Positions 51,755 to 64,000 of a stretch of DNA of 64,000 nucleotides are shown here, piece by piece (position 1 is the stretch's first letter; each line of letters starts with the position of its first letter). This DNA comes from Psettodes erumei (taxonomy: Eukaryota; Chordata; Actinopteri; Pleuronectiformes; Psettodidae): contig JAFBJZ010000616.1 in NCBI GenBank assembly GCA_016785225.1, forward strand, positions 1,488,001-1,552,000, in the 5' to 3' direction. The position numbers were made by a program, and so were the translations under genes. The notes under the pieces were generated by a model, which was not told the origin of the DNA, did no database searches, and saw nothing but the letters and a program-made list of their open reading frames with translations.

Positions 51755-54459
51755 GTAATAGCGTTCAAGATGGATCTGGCGTGGCAGGGAGTCAGTTCCT
51801 TTATCTTCCTAGCGCGCTGTATCGAGCCAAGCTTGCCTGTGTTCTGTGCTCGTAACATGGTGAGAGGACAAAGGGAGATGAAGGGGGAGAAGGTAGATGT
51901 CAAGATAGTTTATCTGTACTGAGATCTGGAGCGGAGTGCTGCGTTCAGATGTGCTGTGTGCTCATTGGGTGCTAATTAGGAAATGGTGGATGTTAGAGAG
52001 ACGTGCTTGTCAACCTGGAGTGGACTCTCCACTCATTTTGAATGAGTGGATGTGTCCAGTCAATAGTGCAGCAAGGAAGTCAAGAATTCTTAACCACTTA
52101 AAACATAATCAATATTTATGTAATAACGGTGAGACCATGTAAAATGGGTAGTGATTTCAGATTTCAGATTTCAGATGGTTGTTCAGCTCTCCAATGTCAG
52201 CTCTCATACTGTAATTTTTTAGGCTGAAAAAAGCTGAAAAAAGCTCTAAATATGGTGAAGAATAATTGTCACATATACTTATTGTGTTCTGTATATTACA
52301 GATATGAACTGGGACAGTGTTCTTGGAAAGATATGCACCTGTTTAATTTTTCATATGTAAGTTTTTAATGTGTGTGCACCGTGAAAGACATTGGAATTCC
52401 CTCCATTGTATAGGGATGAAGGCTACTGTCTCTAATACCTCAGCAGGTAAAACTATACTAAACTAAAACTACCTGCATTAGCTCCTAGACTAATGAAGGG
52501 TAAAAAAAAAATGAAAAATGAGCCACAGAAGGGAAATAGTTTATACAGTAATGTTCTCCACTGCTTTTTCTCTTGGTAGAAGGGAAAATACTTCAAGGCT
52601 TTGTGTTTTAGTTAGTGAAGGACAGAGTGTTCAAAGTATCTTACATAACTGTTCACCTTGAGATGAAGAGTGTTTCTTTTTAATTTGCAATGTGTTTCTT
52701 CATCCTTTTATCATTTTGAACAACCAAGCCAATCAAAATGACCCTATGTGACCTTACAGAGACTGTTAATCAGCGGTGGAGACGCTATCACATCATTCTT
52801 CAGTTACACAACTGCAAATAGCCATGAATGTCTTTATCAGTTGTCCATGCTGCTTGCTCTGTGGCACAGATCCAGAGCCGGACTGCGAGGACTGTGTGAT
52901 CAAACTCAAATATCTACTGCTTTCTCTGAGAAGGAGGCTTAAGAGAAGAGAAAAGCACAAAAGAATTTATCCAAGTCCTCTCTTTTAGCCGGAGCATGCA
53001 TTGACCCCGGGGGCAGTTATTACCATATTCATGGATACATCTCCGCTTTCTTTGCTGTCAGTCTGATATCTCAGTCTGCGTCCACATCTACTCCTCATTA
53101 GACGCTGCGGGACTAAAAGAGACACATCCCACTATGAAATACATGTGTCAACACTCTGTGCTTGTCACATCAGCCTTTGGAGGGCGGCAGATCTTCGGGG
53201 GCTGCTCTGTCTTCAAGCATTTGTTTTCAGTTGTTAGCGTTACACTGCTCTGCTGCATCGTGGGAGCCAGCCTCAGAAAGTCCTCCTTCTGAACCGAGCC
53301 CTTTAATCCCTGCAGGGAATCTGTCAATCTATGGATGAAATAGAGCAGTAGAATTAATCCTGTCCTTTAAATGAGAACATGTAGATGAAGCAATACCAGG
53401 ACAGGACAGCTGAGTGGGTAAAAGTTTTGCTGCCTTGATTAATTACAAGATAAGTCACAAGACACAGACATCAGGGGTGCCATTTGCTGTCAACAGTTCA
53501 ACATGACTGATTAATCCTTGTGTCAAACGTTCAGGCTTCTTACTGTTGTACAATGGCTTTTCTTGAGCTGTGCATTGCTGTGCATAGCTTCAAGAAACCT
53601 TTACAGCTAACTGAGCATGCTCCTTCATTAATGGATGCAGGAACATGACAGCAGCTTTATTTCGGTCAAGAGCATCAAGAGATTAGGTGTAAAAGGGCAA
53701 CGGACTCACTGCAATCATTTGCTGCTGATACCTTGCGCAGTTTGACATATTCTGGGATTACTGATTGTCTCAGTACATCTCCCCCATGATGCAACCAGAG
53801 ATGAAAAAGGGGAAAAGATATGAAACAAAAAATGCCACAAATTCATTTTTAAAAACTATTGAGGAGTACATATTTCAAGTGACTGAGCTCAAACCTTGGC
53901 AAGTGCAAACTGATGGTTTATCTGTGATAGCTAGCCAGTAACTGTATTCCTTTAATGAGATGTGCGGGTCCCTTCCTGTTCATTGATTTTTACATACAGA
54001 CCATCCGCTGTTGTGGTGAAAAGGTTGACGATGCACAAACAAGGGTGACACGTGCATGAACATAAAGCCAAGTCAGAGCACATAAGCATCAACTGAGCTC
54101 TGCCCTGCCTGTGTCTATAATGTAGTTAAAACAAGTGAGTCAATCAGTCACTGTCCTGCCGCTCCCCATCGCTCTCAGTGTCAGAGACGGAGGAAAAGTG
54201 ATGAGTAGGCGCTCTCACCGAACAGCATGGTCTCTGGCTAGTGTACACCCCACTTTGTTGTTGCTGCTGTGCTTCCCCTCCCCTTCCCCATCTTTCTATC
54301 TCCCACATGTGCACTCCACAGCAGCAGAAGGTGAAAATGGTAGTGTGCAGTATGTGTGAGGGATTGTTCTGCTGCCTGCTCTCATAATGTCAGGAGGCTG
54401 TTTGTTAGTGCACATCTTTCACTATAATGGCCTCTACTGTAACAAAATGTGCTTTCTTT
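51755..54459. other. Intergenic DNA
   Basis: No gene recognised. It contains (ATTTCAG)3 at 52154-52174 and a GCTGAAAAAA duplication near 52223-52244. Confidence 0.6.
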
Positions 54460-54715
54460 GTTTCCAAGCCAGACCATCCAATAGCTGTTTAGATGTGTTG
54501 TTCAAAACCGTGGATGTGGACTTCACTATGGTGCCAGAAAAGTCAGAGAATCACCACATCAACAGGATTCATCCACTGGAAAACATGACTGTCTGTACAA
54601 AACTTCATGGCAATCAGGCCAACAGGTAAATAGATGGGATAGATGGACATATTTCAGCCGCAACCAAAGTGGTGCACTGACTGACAGATCTCCAGAGCTC
54701 CACTAGTATAGCTAA
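54460..54715. repeat. Diverged fish interspersed repeat
   Basis: CCATCCAATAGCTGTTTAGA, AAGTCAGAGAATCACCA, CTGTCTGTACAAAACTTCAT followed by GGCAATCAGGCCAACAG, and CAACCAAAGTGGTGCAC match in order a very common teleost repeat (with ATCCAATAGTTGTTGAGAT and CTGTACAAAATTTCATGGCA words) as I remember it. A 74-codon-like open frame over it is incidental. Confidence 0.6.
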
Positions 54716-57700
54716 AAATAATTTAAGTGAAAAGCTTCTTGTCACGGGCACCTGCAGAAAAACTGTAATATTGCACATCATCCTTACTATAAAAAAAAGT
54801 TAATTTGAAATGCCCCTGCCAGAGCCGGATTCTCATCACACCTGTTCTCACATCTCTCCGCTACTTTTGTTGAAGATTAGAATTAAAAATTAAAATGCTA
54901 CATCTTGTCTGTAATGCTCCATATGGCTTTTCTCCACAGTCGCCCATCCTGCTTATTGAATATTAAGATATCTTAATGTGGGTCATCTCTCCCAGGGGCC
55001 AAATCAAAAGCTGTTGAGCCTGATTTTATTTTCATATGGTCCTAACATTTGCTATAATCAATATTTTTAGTGTTAACAATGAATCAAATGTCTACGTCTA
55101 TGTTAAAAGGGCTCACTCGTCATAACAAAACCTACAGATAATTTATCACCACAGCTTATGTTTGGGTTTTACAGCCTGAAGCCATTTGGGTTCAGTCTCA
55201 CTTGTCTCATCAGCGACACCTGCTTTATGTCAAAAGCTCTGATAAACACACCGTTTTACCGGCCAAGCACCAATCAGGCAGGCAGACATTGCAAGCACCT
55301 AGCTGGTGAACATAGTGGAGCATTTAGCGGCTTAAAGTGCTGGATATTTCCCTCAGGATATGGTGCAGTGCAGACCAATAAACAGAGCTAGAGGAGGAAG
55401 GAATATTAGACTTGCTTTCATCAGATGGACAGAAACCCAGCTCCAAATAAAAGCTAACGGTACCCCTGTATCTGCTGGATGTTCAAATGGTTTGCTGAAA
55501 TATTCATCATATCAACTTTCTGTAAAGATAATATAGCAGTGTTTTGTTTGCAGCTTGTTGCACTGTTCCCTAGAGGTAAAAAAGGAAAAAAGAATATGGG
55601 TTGTAGATTGTTTAAGAGCAGACTGAAAAAATCCAGTTCCTATAATATTCTTTGCATCCCCGTAAGCAAAATGCCCTGTATACAGTTTGCTTGTTCGAAA
55701 CGTTGCCTTTCGTGTCTCTTCCTGACAATTATTTTCTTTACAGGAGATCGATGACAGAACAGACTGTGTATCAGCGAGAACTATGACCCTTTTCTGAACC
55801 TCACAGATATGAGGATAACAAATAATCAATATTTATTAGACCATATATCTGCCAGTGTGTTAAGGTGAGGTCTGAATCATGCTCCTTGTGATCGCTTTGT
55901 TTTGTACTGCTCTTTTATGGTTTGTGGTGCAAAGGCATCAGCATGGGTCATTGGATTTTGGAATTGCACTTAAAACTGAATTGCTATAAAACACTCACAA
56001 CAATATGACAGAACTCATTTCATAGCATTCAGTTTGCAAAGAAAGAAACCAAGTATCTGCTGAATACATCTGTCCTTCCAGCAGTAAAGGTTAATTTGCC
56101 CGATAAAGCGGATGGGTCCGAGTCCTGCGAAAGACTTAATTCATGGGGCAAATGTTGATTAAAACATTAGCATATGAAAAGATGAATGACCTTAAACAGA
56201 TGCTCTGGATAAAAGCAGTCAAAAGTGCTTGTGTCAGGTTGACCGCCAAGATGAAACCCCTTTGACTGGAAATCTATTTTTTTCCAGCAGGAGCACAGCT
56301 AGGAATGTTGTGATGGAGATAAGTGATTAATGTGCTAATATAAATGCATTGAAGAAGAACTATGTTAAGAGATGAATACGCAAATCGGTTTCATAAGCAA
56401 ATTTACAGCATATTTGATTCTCCAAGGTTGAAATAATAATAATTAGTTTAAGCCCCCCTCCCCATAGTCATTTCTATCTATCATTTGGTGGTGTTTTTGT
56501 GTTACTCACTCTGGTGGCTTAGTGGATCCTTTTAATATGATTAAGAAGCTCAGGAGTTTGCTTTGTTGGTCTCCCATCACACCATCCAGTCTCCAGAATC
56601 ACCTGACACAAAGTTGAGCTAACACCATATGTGTCACACAACTGAAAATAGAAATAGGAGTGGAGCTGTGACAAAAAGACAAACTGGCCACATTAGCCTA
56701 AAATCCACTTATAGGATTGTGCGGAAATGATGAACGAGTTCTTTTGCCACAGCCGACATGTCTTTAAGACTCTGTGTTCTTGTTTTGTTTTTTTTTACCC
56801 CCAGACACAGTGTTCTTCTTTTTTTCCCAACTTGTTGTGAGGGGACAATCAATAATATTCAGTTTAGCGACCCTGCATTGAAAAACATATGGAAAATGTC
56901 AACCGATGCTAGAGGCGGTGATGTAATCAGACACATCCTCCTGCAGCCACGGCCAATGCTACACATTCCTTCCACTTGGTTTACCTGCTAAGGTAATATT
57001 GCGTGATTGCTCCTGTATCCATGGCAATGAACACCTGCGGGCACCCTCGACCTCGTCCTCCAACAGGCTGATTAGCATGCATGGATGAGGCTCTTCCCTG
57101 GTTGGTCCTGTCAGCTCCTGGCATGGGCTCTGCATGGCTTACTCCTGCAGAAGGCCCAGCTGGCTGCATGCCCCCCCCCCACCCCCACCCCCCACCATCA
57201 TGCTCATGCCTGCTGTATTCCACATGACTGGACTCATCCTCTAGGACCTAGAGTCCATGCTCTTTTACAGTGAATGTCAGCGCCAAGATGTCTCATGGAG
57301 TCATATGCTGTGATGACAGCCTTTCTATATGAGCCACAAATGGTAATATGAAAAATAAGCATTAAATGTGCAAACAGAGGAGGTTTTTCAGAACCTTTGG
57401 CATTGCTGTAGAAATCTGACATATTCTTATGTCATCACATTTCCTCTGGTCTCTCGCGCAGAGCTCTTTTCATTATTTCCCCTATCTGCTGCCTTTTTTT
57501 GCAAGTCACACCTTTTTTGAGGGGCAACCTGCACACACGCGTCAGCTGAAAAGGAAACAAAACATATTTGATGTACAACCCCTGTGCAGCTGTCACTTCT
57601 GCCCTCTGATTTCTCCGCTGCTTGTGTCCCAGCCCCTCCAGCCCGGATAAAAAGGGACCTCTTCTAAGGTGTTTTTTGTGAGGCATTATAAAAACGGTTG

Positions 57701-60700
57701 CCATGGATACCCTGCTCTGAACAGGCTCCACACACAGGCAGCAGAGTGGGGAATGACAGATGCAATGTTTCACATTTCAAAAATTCCCCTCTCTCTCATC
57801 AGCGGCGTAACAGCCGATGGACCGTTGTGTTAAAAAAGCCAAAGCTCAAGACCCTGTGAATAAGGTCCGTGAGGCTGTTTGTTTTTCGGCCAAACAGCCG
57901 CATCTGAGGGGCTATTTGCCTCCTTGCATGAGGTGGCTTGAACGATATTTTCCGCCTCATTTGGTCTCTGTTGTTTCTCCCTGAAGAGATGACCTATATT
58001 ATCTAGGATGGGAGATCAAAGAAGGCTTTTCTCGCTGTGATCCCACGAAGCTCTCGCATCTTGCAAGCCCCAAGAATCAGCCCTGATTGTTGCACGGCTG
58101 CCTTGCTGCGCCGCAAAGCCCCCCCCCCAAAAAAGAAAAGAACAAAATGTAGCCATGAAGCTAAACAGTGGGGTGAAAAAAACATCTTCTTTTTAGCCTC
58201 TCAGCCTCCAGGATTCATGATCCTGCAGTTTAGGTGGAGCGGCAGAGCTTTTGATGTTGAGGATCATAATTACCATGTTTTCTTGAGATAATTCACACTC
58301 TGCTTGGTGCTGTTTACTATCCTCTTCATAAGCATATTCAGGAAGAAAGTGGAGGAAAAAGACAGAGCTAGTGTTTAGATTTTGTCTGGGAAGACTTTGG
58401 CACAGCTCAATTCAAACTTATGAGTTGTCCAACTTAGTTTCCTTTCTAGGGCTTTCTTCCTTTACAGGAACATATTACCTCCATATTTTACCCATGAATT
58501 CCCAGCTATGTGAGCTAATGCTGGCCTCCTATTTGTGTTCAGGTCCTTGGCTGCCTATTCATCAGCCCATACTGTGGAAATGAAACAAGGTCACCAGTGG
58601 GAACCAGCTACCTGCTGCCAGCAATTGTTCACCTGCTGCTCTCCCCTCCCACCCTCCTCCACCCCCCACACGACCAGTCCCTCTGCCTGCTGCAACTGGG
58701 TGTCTCATTCCATCTCTTGCGCGCCGCGTGATGTCAGAGACACATGGCTGCTGAACATAGAAGTGGATGGACTGGAAATGCCCATATGTCTCCATGACCT
58801 GTATCAGTCGCTACGCTGTCACGCATCTCATTAGGAGCAACCGGAATCGGCAGACAGACCCTGGTGGTCATTCATCAAAAGGAGGTCTTCTCCCTACTGT
58901 ACCTTTGCAGACAATGGTTTGTGTGATGGTTAGTGTGGAGAAACCCTGGTGTGATTTATGAGGAGCTTCTCCTCCCTGCTATTTGAGTTTCCACTAATGA
59001 ACATGTTTTGTAGCTTCAGTCTAAACAGAAGGTCAACAGACTGATTGATGTGTTTCGGTTTAATTAATATTAATTGCATTTTGTTATTGGCAAAGAAGAA
59101 TTCTTTGGGGTTTTAAAAGCTATTTAGTCTCTGTGTCCCTGTTTGGTGCACTGATAGTGTCTGTGGTGATTTACATGTATGGATACCGGAGCATGATAGT
59201 GAGATCCTTTTGGGAATTTAGGGATAATCAGGTTCTTAGGTAATACCTCTGTTGCTTGTCAACAAACTATGAAAAGCACATGACTGAACCACATGGCTGA
59301 CCTGGGTGACATGTCTCCTTGTTATTATGAACTTGGGATCTGGAGTCCACTCTGCTGCTTTTAATACACATTTGAGCACCAAATCTGTATTACTCCACTG
59401 CTGAAAATAGTTCTCAAAAATGCATTGTTTCCTCCTGTCATGCAGTGCCCAGCAGTTTTTGGAAATTATTGAATCTTTTTTTTTTAACCTGTTTTTAAAG
59501 ATTTACAATTTGAGTAGGAACCAATGGGCTTGCAAAGGGAGCAGACAACACAATGGAGAAAATTATAAGACAAATATAGAGTAATGTCAGCCTTAAGCAC
59601 CGGCTGCACGTCTATCCAGATAGGAAGCAGATTCTTCACTCCTCAACAACTCAGAGCAGTTGTTTTCAGTGCAACTGATGATCTCTAAAATGCTCTCAGC
59701 TGCTAAGTCCTCAATTCTAAGGCCTCAGAAGGGAGCGCAGCTTTTTATCTCCCCAACTGCGAAGCCCTCTGACTCCTGCAGCAACCACGGCAGTAATGAT
59801 GAACATTTCCTGGAGGGAGTTGATACCTCACTGAGCCTGCATTCCACATCCCCAATTAGCCAGTAGAGCCATAGCTTAAGAAGAGAATTGAACCCCCTGC
59901 AGCTCCTGATGCTGCTTCAGATAGCTCTCGCGGTAACCAGCATATTACGGGAAGAAAGAATGTCTGACAAGGAAAGGAGGCGACAGAGGACAAAGCGAAA
60001 TGACACGAACATCTTCATCTGTGCTGCAGCTGAACAGATACAGTAACAGAAAGAGATTCACTGGAACTATTTTTGACCCTACAGTATATGTGAGCCATGC
60101 TTTGCTTGCCCCCTGGGATGCCTGCATGTGTGAGGGGTGATCTATTTTTTTGATAAGCATCAGAAAATCTTACGGGTGCAGATCTGCTGTAGCACAAAGA
60201 CAACCGTGTGCAGGAGACGCCACCATTCACCATGGACCGGTTGGGGAGGATGGGGGTGTCTTAAATAACTGTGACAGACACGATGTGATCACCAGGGAAT
60301 AAATTAAATTATTGAATTACTGCTGCAGAAGAGATGGGAATGTCCCTCCCAAAGATAAAACCTGTAGTGTTAGGAGAGTGGCTCTCTTCTTCTGTCTTTC
60401 ATTCCCCTCTTTTCTCTTTTCTTTCTTTAGGACAATGAATACCCACTGAACCTCTAATTTATCAACATGCTGTAGGTGAATTTAATTACCTGGGGATGTG
60501 TTGATAAGGAATATTAAGTATGTGAGGTGAAGTCATTAGGGCAAATCATGTACATAATTTGTAACCTCTGCAAGTACTTGCAGTCTACTCTTTCACCTGT
60601 AGGTCATGGAACATACACTTCTCATAACTATAGATAATAGATATATACCTACATGGTGTACAGAATTAGGAATTCAAGTTTATTCTCCCCTCTTCTGTAA

Positions 60701-60901
60701 TATATTTCATTAATAAAGCGGAACAGGTGCTGTTAAGTCTCTAGCACAGAGCAAATTAGCCACTGTCAAACAAAGCCCCCCCTTGAGGGAGCTCAGGCCC
60801 AGATCTGGTTTTGTGGGTAGAAGAGTGGTAACCAGACTTGGCTTGAAACTCAGAGGCAGCGGGACACATGTCAGAGTAAGGTTGTCGTAAATCTCTCTCT
60901 C

Positions 60902-60939
<38 letters not shown>

Positions 60940-62200
60940 CTCAAACTGATTGCTGATTGGAATCGAGAGTTGTTGAGGGGGATGTAATCACTTGAATAAC
61001 AAATAGATACAGAGGGGAGTGATGTGGAGATGATGATGTGAGTGACAGAGTTGACTGGTGTGGATTCTGGTTGGATTGTGCTGCTATAAATGAAGAGTTC
61101 ATTTCCATAATTTATATTTGGGAAGTTTGGGAAGATAAAATACACAATATATATATTACATTTTTGGCACTGAGCTGCTTAAATTAACTGAGTTAAGAGT
61201 ATAAAAACACTTGGACGGGCTGGTGAAGCTTCTGCTCTCCACCTTAGGCCAATGTTAAATGAACTACTATCACGGATGTCATATTATTTCTGCAGCCTGT
61301 TAAGATGCATGACAGTCTGGGATTTTGTTATAATTGCTTCTGTCTTTCTCTTGGACATCTTGGAACAGCATATTTTGGAACATTTATTTGCAATGACTGA
61401 TTCGTAAAACACTATAAGCCTCTGTCAGAGGCTCAGAAACATCTGTTGCGTGTCACTGTGTCTTCCTATATATTGCGCAAGCTTAGAGCTGCAATGAAAG
61501 ACCTCCAGACCTCCACAGCAACGGTTAACACCACGGATTAAAGACAGCTCTTTAAACCCCCCGGATTATTTTTCCATGTCCATGTATACTCTGTCTCTGA
61601 CTGCGGCATGCACACTGGAGTTTTCCCTGTTCCCTCCACTAATTTATGCCATAAACAAAACACATTTCTGGGTCATAAATTCTCAGAGAAGTCTCTGGAG
61701 CATCAGCAATAAGTTTTGTTATTCACCCCCTCCCCCTGCCCTGTGTGTAGCTGCTGCCTCTGTCTCCAGTCTCACATCACTGAAACACATCTGGACTCTA
61801 TCATATTTCATTTTGTTAAACATGGGGCTGCTGCATACCACCAATTATGAAACTGTAACCTCAGGGGGATAGGGTAGGCAGAGGAAGGGACATGATGCAA
61901 GAAATGGTGAATTTACTACATTTAAATGTGCCTTTCTCTGGCTTCACCTAAACTATATGCAATTTGAAACCTATAACACTAACTAATGCACTGCATGTTT
62001 TACACTATCACAGGTATACACATCAGCTGGTGCCATTTGTCACTGTTAACATGAAAATGATCAGGCCACTGTGCAAAAAAAAAAAAAAAACCCCATATGC
62101 ATCAAAAACAGTAATGGCACTATAAAAAAAACAATAAAGAGTAATTCAGTGTGTGTTACTGTTTGGGGTGTAACGCACAGGATGATAAATGTCCTGAACG
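54716..62200. other. Intergenic DNA
   Basis: No gene recognised on either strand. It holds a C-rich tract at 57171-57194, a CT/GT microsatellite at 60894-60937, two inverted copies of TTGCCATGGATAC (57015-57027 minus, 57698-57710 plus) and a poly-A at 62075-62090. Confidence 0.6.
60894..60937. repeat. (TC)n(GT)n compound microsatellite
   Basis: A short TC run leads into about 30 bp of GT. Confidence 0.92.
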
Positions 62201-62225
62201 ACTCTCGTTTTTTTTTCCACGTTGC

Positions 62226-62399
62226 CCAATAATCACCACCGATGGAAACGCAGTTGGCCCGCCCCTGCCGCTCTATTGTGAATCTGCGTTCAACTGGAAA
62301 CCACTCTTCCAGCCTTGGCACCGAAGTGGCGCACCACGACATGCGGAACTGAACGAGTGCGCTTTTTGAAGACGCTCGATCGTCAAACCGCAATTTCTG
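62226..62399 (+). promoter_or_regulatory. Possible promoter and non-coding first exon of an unidentified rightward gene
   Basis: A CCAAT box (62226-62230) and a GC-box-like GGCCCGCCCCTG (62256-62267) precede a CpG-richer stretch that ends in a near-consensus donor, TTTCTG|GTAAGAG, at 62400. The order CCAAT, GC box, leader, donor fits a + strand first exon of about 60-110 nt. The gene, its transcription start and its second exon are not visible. RAB12 follows PTPRM in mammals as I recall, but nothing here identifies it. Confidence 0.3.
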
Positions 62400-63414
62400 G
62401 TAAGAGATGCGTCTGTTTAATGTCGTTAATTGCGTCTGTTCGTATTTTTTGTATCACCGGCAGCTCCTCCCGCGCGTTCACATCCAGCTGAATGTCCGTG
62501 CTTCTTTTGTGTTCAGTAGTTGCATCGGATTCAGACTCCAAACAGGCTGTGCCGGAGGTTTGAGAAGTCTTTTCATTTTGTGACGAATCTGTTTAGCTCG
62601 AGAGTAGGTATATATATGTATATATTTGTACGCTCGAATAAATCGATGGAGGAAGAGTTCTGATGTCGGAAAGGACTTAAGTCCGTTTACTTTGACCTGA
62701 TAATTAGGTATTTCGGTTTGGCCAACACAGCTGATGCGTTTTCTGTCAAATGTTTGAGAGACACAAAGTGAAAGATGGTAGTGTAGTGGGAAAAAAAATC
62801 CATATTTTAAACGTAGCTCTATTTTATCGGGTTAAACTTTTTTATGATTGGGATGTTGCAATGAAATAATCGTTTCTAATAGGCCTAAATTGTGCGTTAT
62901 GGGATTATACAGTGATCATTAGCACACGGCTCTGAGTTGTCGTGTGAGTTGTGAAAGCAATGGGCTTCGTCAGGCCGTGGAAGAGGTGTGGATGTTTTGC
63001 ATTTGTCTGCATCCTATGAGCCCCCCTAAAAAATACGTTGTTTGGCTTTTGAGGGGGGGGGTGGCGTGCGTGGCCGGCGGTTCTGGACATTTTCAGGGGC
63101 AACCTCCAGCTCCACGACGGCTCGAGTTTGCTTCACGGGCTTTTCCAGCAGAAGGGAAGCAGATGCGCCGTAATGTCAACAGTCGATTACTCATGCAACA
63201 TTACGCGAAAAAATGCGCCTTCGCAGCTCGGAGGGACTGAGCGTTAAAGCCAACACCATCCTACTCCTCCTTCTCTCCATCCTGCCAGACGAGCGCCTCT
63301 TAGGAGACAAACCGAGGAGTTGGCAGCTTCCTGTTCAGCACCGCAGACAGAGACACAACCCTGACGTGTCCACACCCACTCCTGGTCCACGTTAGTGCCG
63401 CTGCCCTTCTTCCC

Positions 63415-63458
<44 letters not shown>

Positions 63459-64000
63459 CCACCCACGCCTGATCAGGTTGACTCGCTCTCACCCGGGAGG
63501 CATTTCAGCGGTTATTGGATGTGATATACAGAGAACGTCGCTATTAACAGCAGCCAAGCGCAGGTGTGTTGTTTGCTGAAGCTCAGGTGCAGAGATCTCC
63601 ATGTTCTAGTTTCAGAGGGAATCGCTCCTCATAACTTGGATCATAAAGGGATTTCAAGGCGCCCTCATCACCATTATATTTATGGTTAAGAATGGGGGTG
63701 GCAGGACCACCCAGAGAAACCTTTTAAAAATGTCTTATTAATGGTTGCTCTGAAAGGAATATGTGGAAGAACTTATTCATTCACCCGAGCCCCAGGTCAT
63801 GCACAATTAGGCGTGATTAGTCAAATTAAATACTTGAGCCTCCAGCACAATCAAACTGGAATCTGTTTAATAAATCAGCCTCATCCTATGATTATGATTC
63901 ACCGCATGTGGTTGAAACTCATCCTCGGCACATGTCTGTAATCATGATAAATGCTGCTGGCATCTCCACTGTCAGCATCATGCAGCTGGTCTGTGCTGCA
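62400..64000. other. Presumed first intron or 5' region of downstream gene; (AG)n microsatellite
   Basis: CpG content stays raised to about 63.4 kb. It includes a G-run near 63052-63061 and a long AG repeat. A 60-codon frame at 63213-63395 has a short Leu-rich stretch but no supporting signals. Confidence 0.4.
63419..63456. repeat. (AG)n microsatellite
   Basis: Nineteen uninterrupted AG units. Confidence 0.97.

Noticed and set aside
54387..54629. 80-codon plus-strand frame that looks exon-like (AAG before, GTAAAT after)
   Set aside because: Its sequence words match a high-copy fish interspersed repeat, so the frame is incidental.
63213..63395. 60-codon frame with a Leu-rich stretch resembling a signal peptide
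   Set aside because: It is short, lacks a recognisable family, runs into simple repeats and has no supporting promoter or splice logic of its own.
1..64000. CRISPR arrays, bacterial operons, riboswitches, tRNA genes
   Set aside because: No regularly spaced direct repeats with spacers, no ribosome-binding-site-led gene strings, and no tRNA with recognisable A and B boxes were seen. The repeats present are microsatellites and transposon fossils.

Overview
This is vertebrate nuclear DNA, most likely from a teleost fish. It has split genes with GT-AG introns, long CA/GT microsatellites, and fish-type DNA-transposon and short interspersed remnants. Compact introns separate highly conserved exons. 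There is no bacterial or viral gene content, and nearly all long open frames are chance frames in introns or intergenic DNA.

The one gene I can identify with confidence is the 3' half of a type R2B receptor protein tyrosine phosphatase, on the + strand from 8732 to 45483 (coding), with its 3' UTR running to about 46.8 kb. The conceptual protein matches PTPRM (RPTP-mu) better than PTPRK, PTPRT or PTPRU as I remember them. Seventeen constitutive coding exons join with consistent phase into 711 residues plus a stop. They encode the juxtamembrane segment, the active D1 phosphatase domain (WPD loop, HCSAGAGRTG signature) and the D2 pseudophosphatase domain (HCLNGGGRSG, no WPD Asp), ending in the PTPRM-like C-terminus. 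The exons for the MAM, Ig, fibronectin III and transmembrane parts lie upstream of the window; positions 1-8731 are intron.

Two very small exons, absent from any simple open-frame scan, sit between constitutive exons 2 and 3. One is 27 nt (12316-12342, D-P-F-V-P-T-A-I-L) and one is 12 nt (14124-14135, V-P-I-N). Both are phase 1-1, so they insert 9 and 4 residues. The sum, 13, equals the length difference I recall between the two main human PTPRM isoforms. The 12-nt exon has a classic neural microexon upstream region: a long CU tract and a UGC just before the acceptor. The first exon in the window carries an in-frame 30-bp tandem duplication that lengthens the juxtamembrane segment.

Layout: 1-8.7 kb intron; 8.7-20.5 kb juxtamembrane and start of D1; 24.3-35.3 kb rest of D1; 37.3-45.5 kb linker, D2 and stop; 45.5-46.8 kb 3' UTR; 46.8-62.2 kb intergenic or downstream DNA with repeats and a cluster of RFX X-box-like motifs near 51.6 kb; 62.2-62.4 kb a possible promoter and non-coding first exon of an unidentified rightward gene; 62.4-64 kb its presumed intron or 5' region. 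I saw no convincing tRNA, rRNA, CRISPR array or intact mobile element. The most interesting items are the microexon pair with its regulatory context, the juxtamembrane minisatellite, and the X-box cluster. I found no wholly new biological system.
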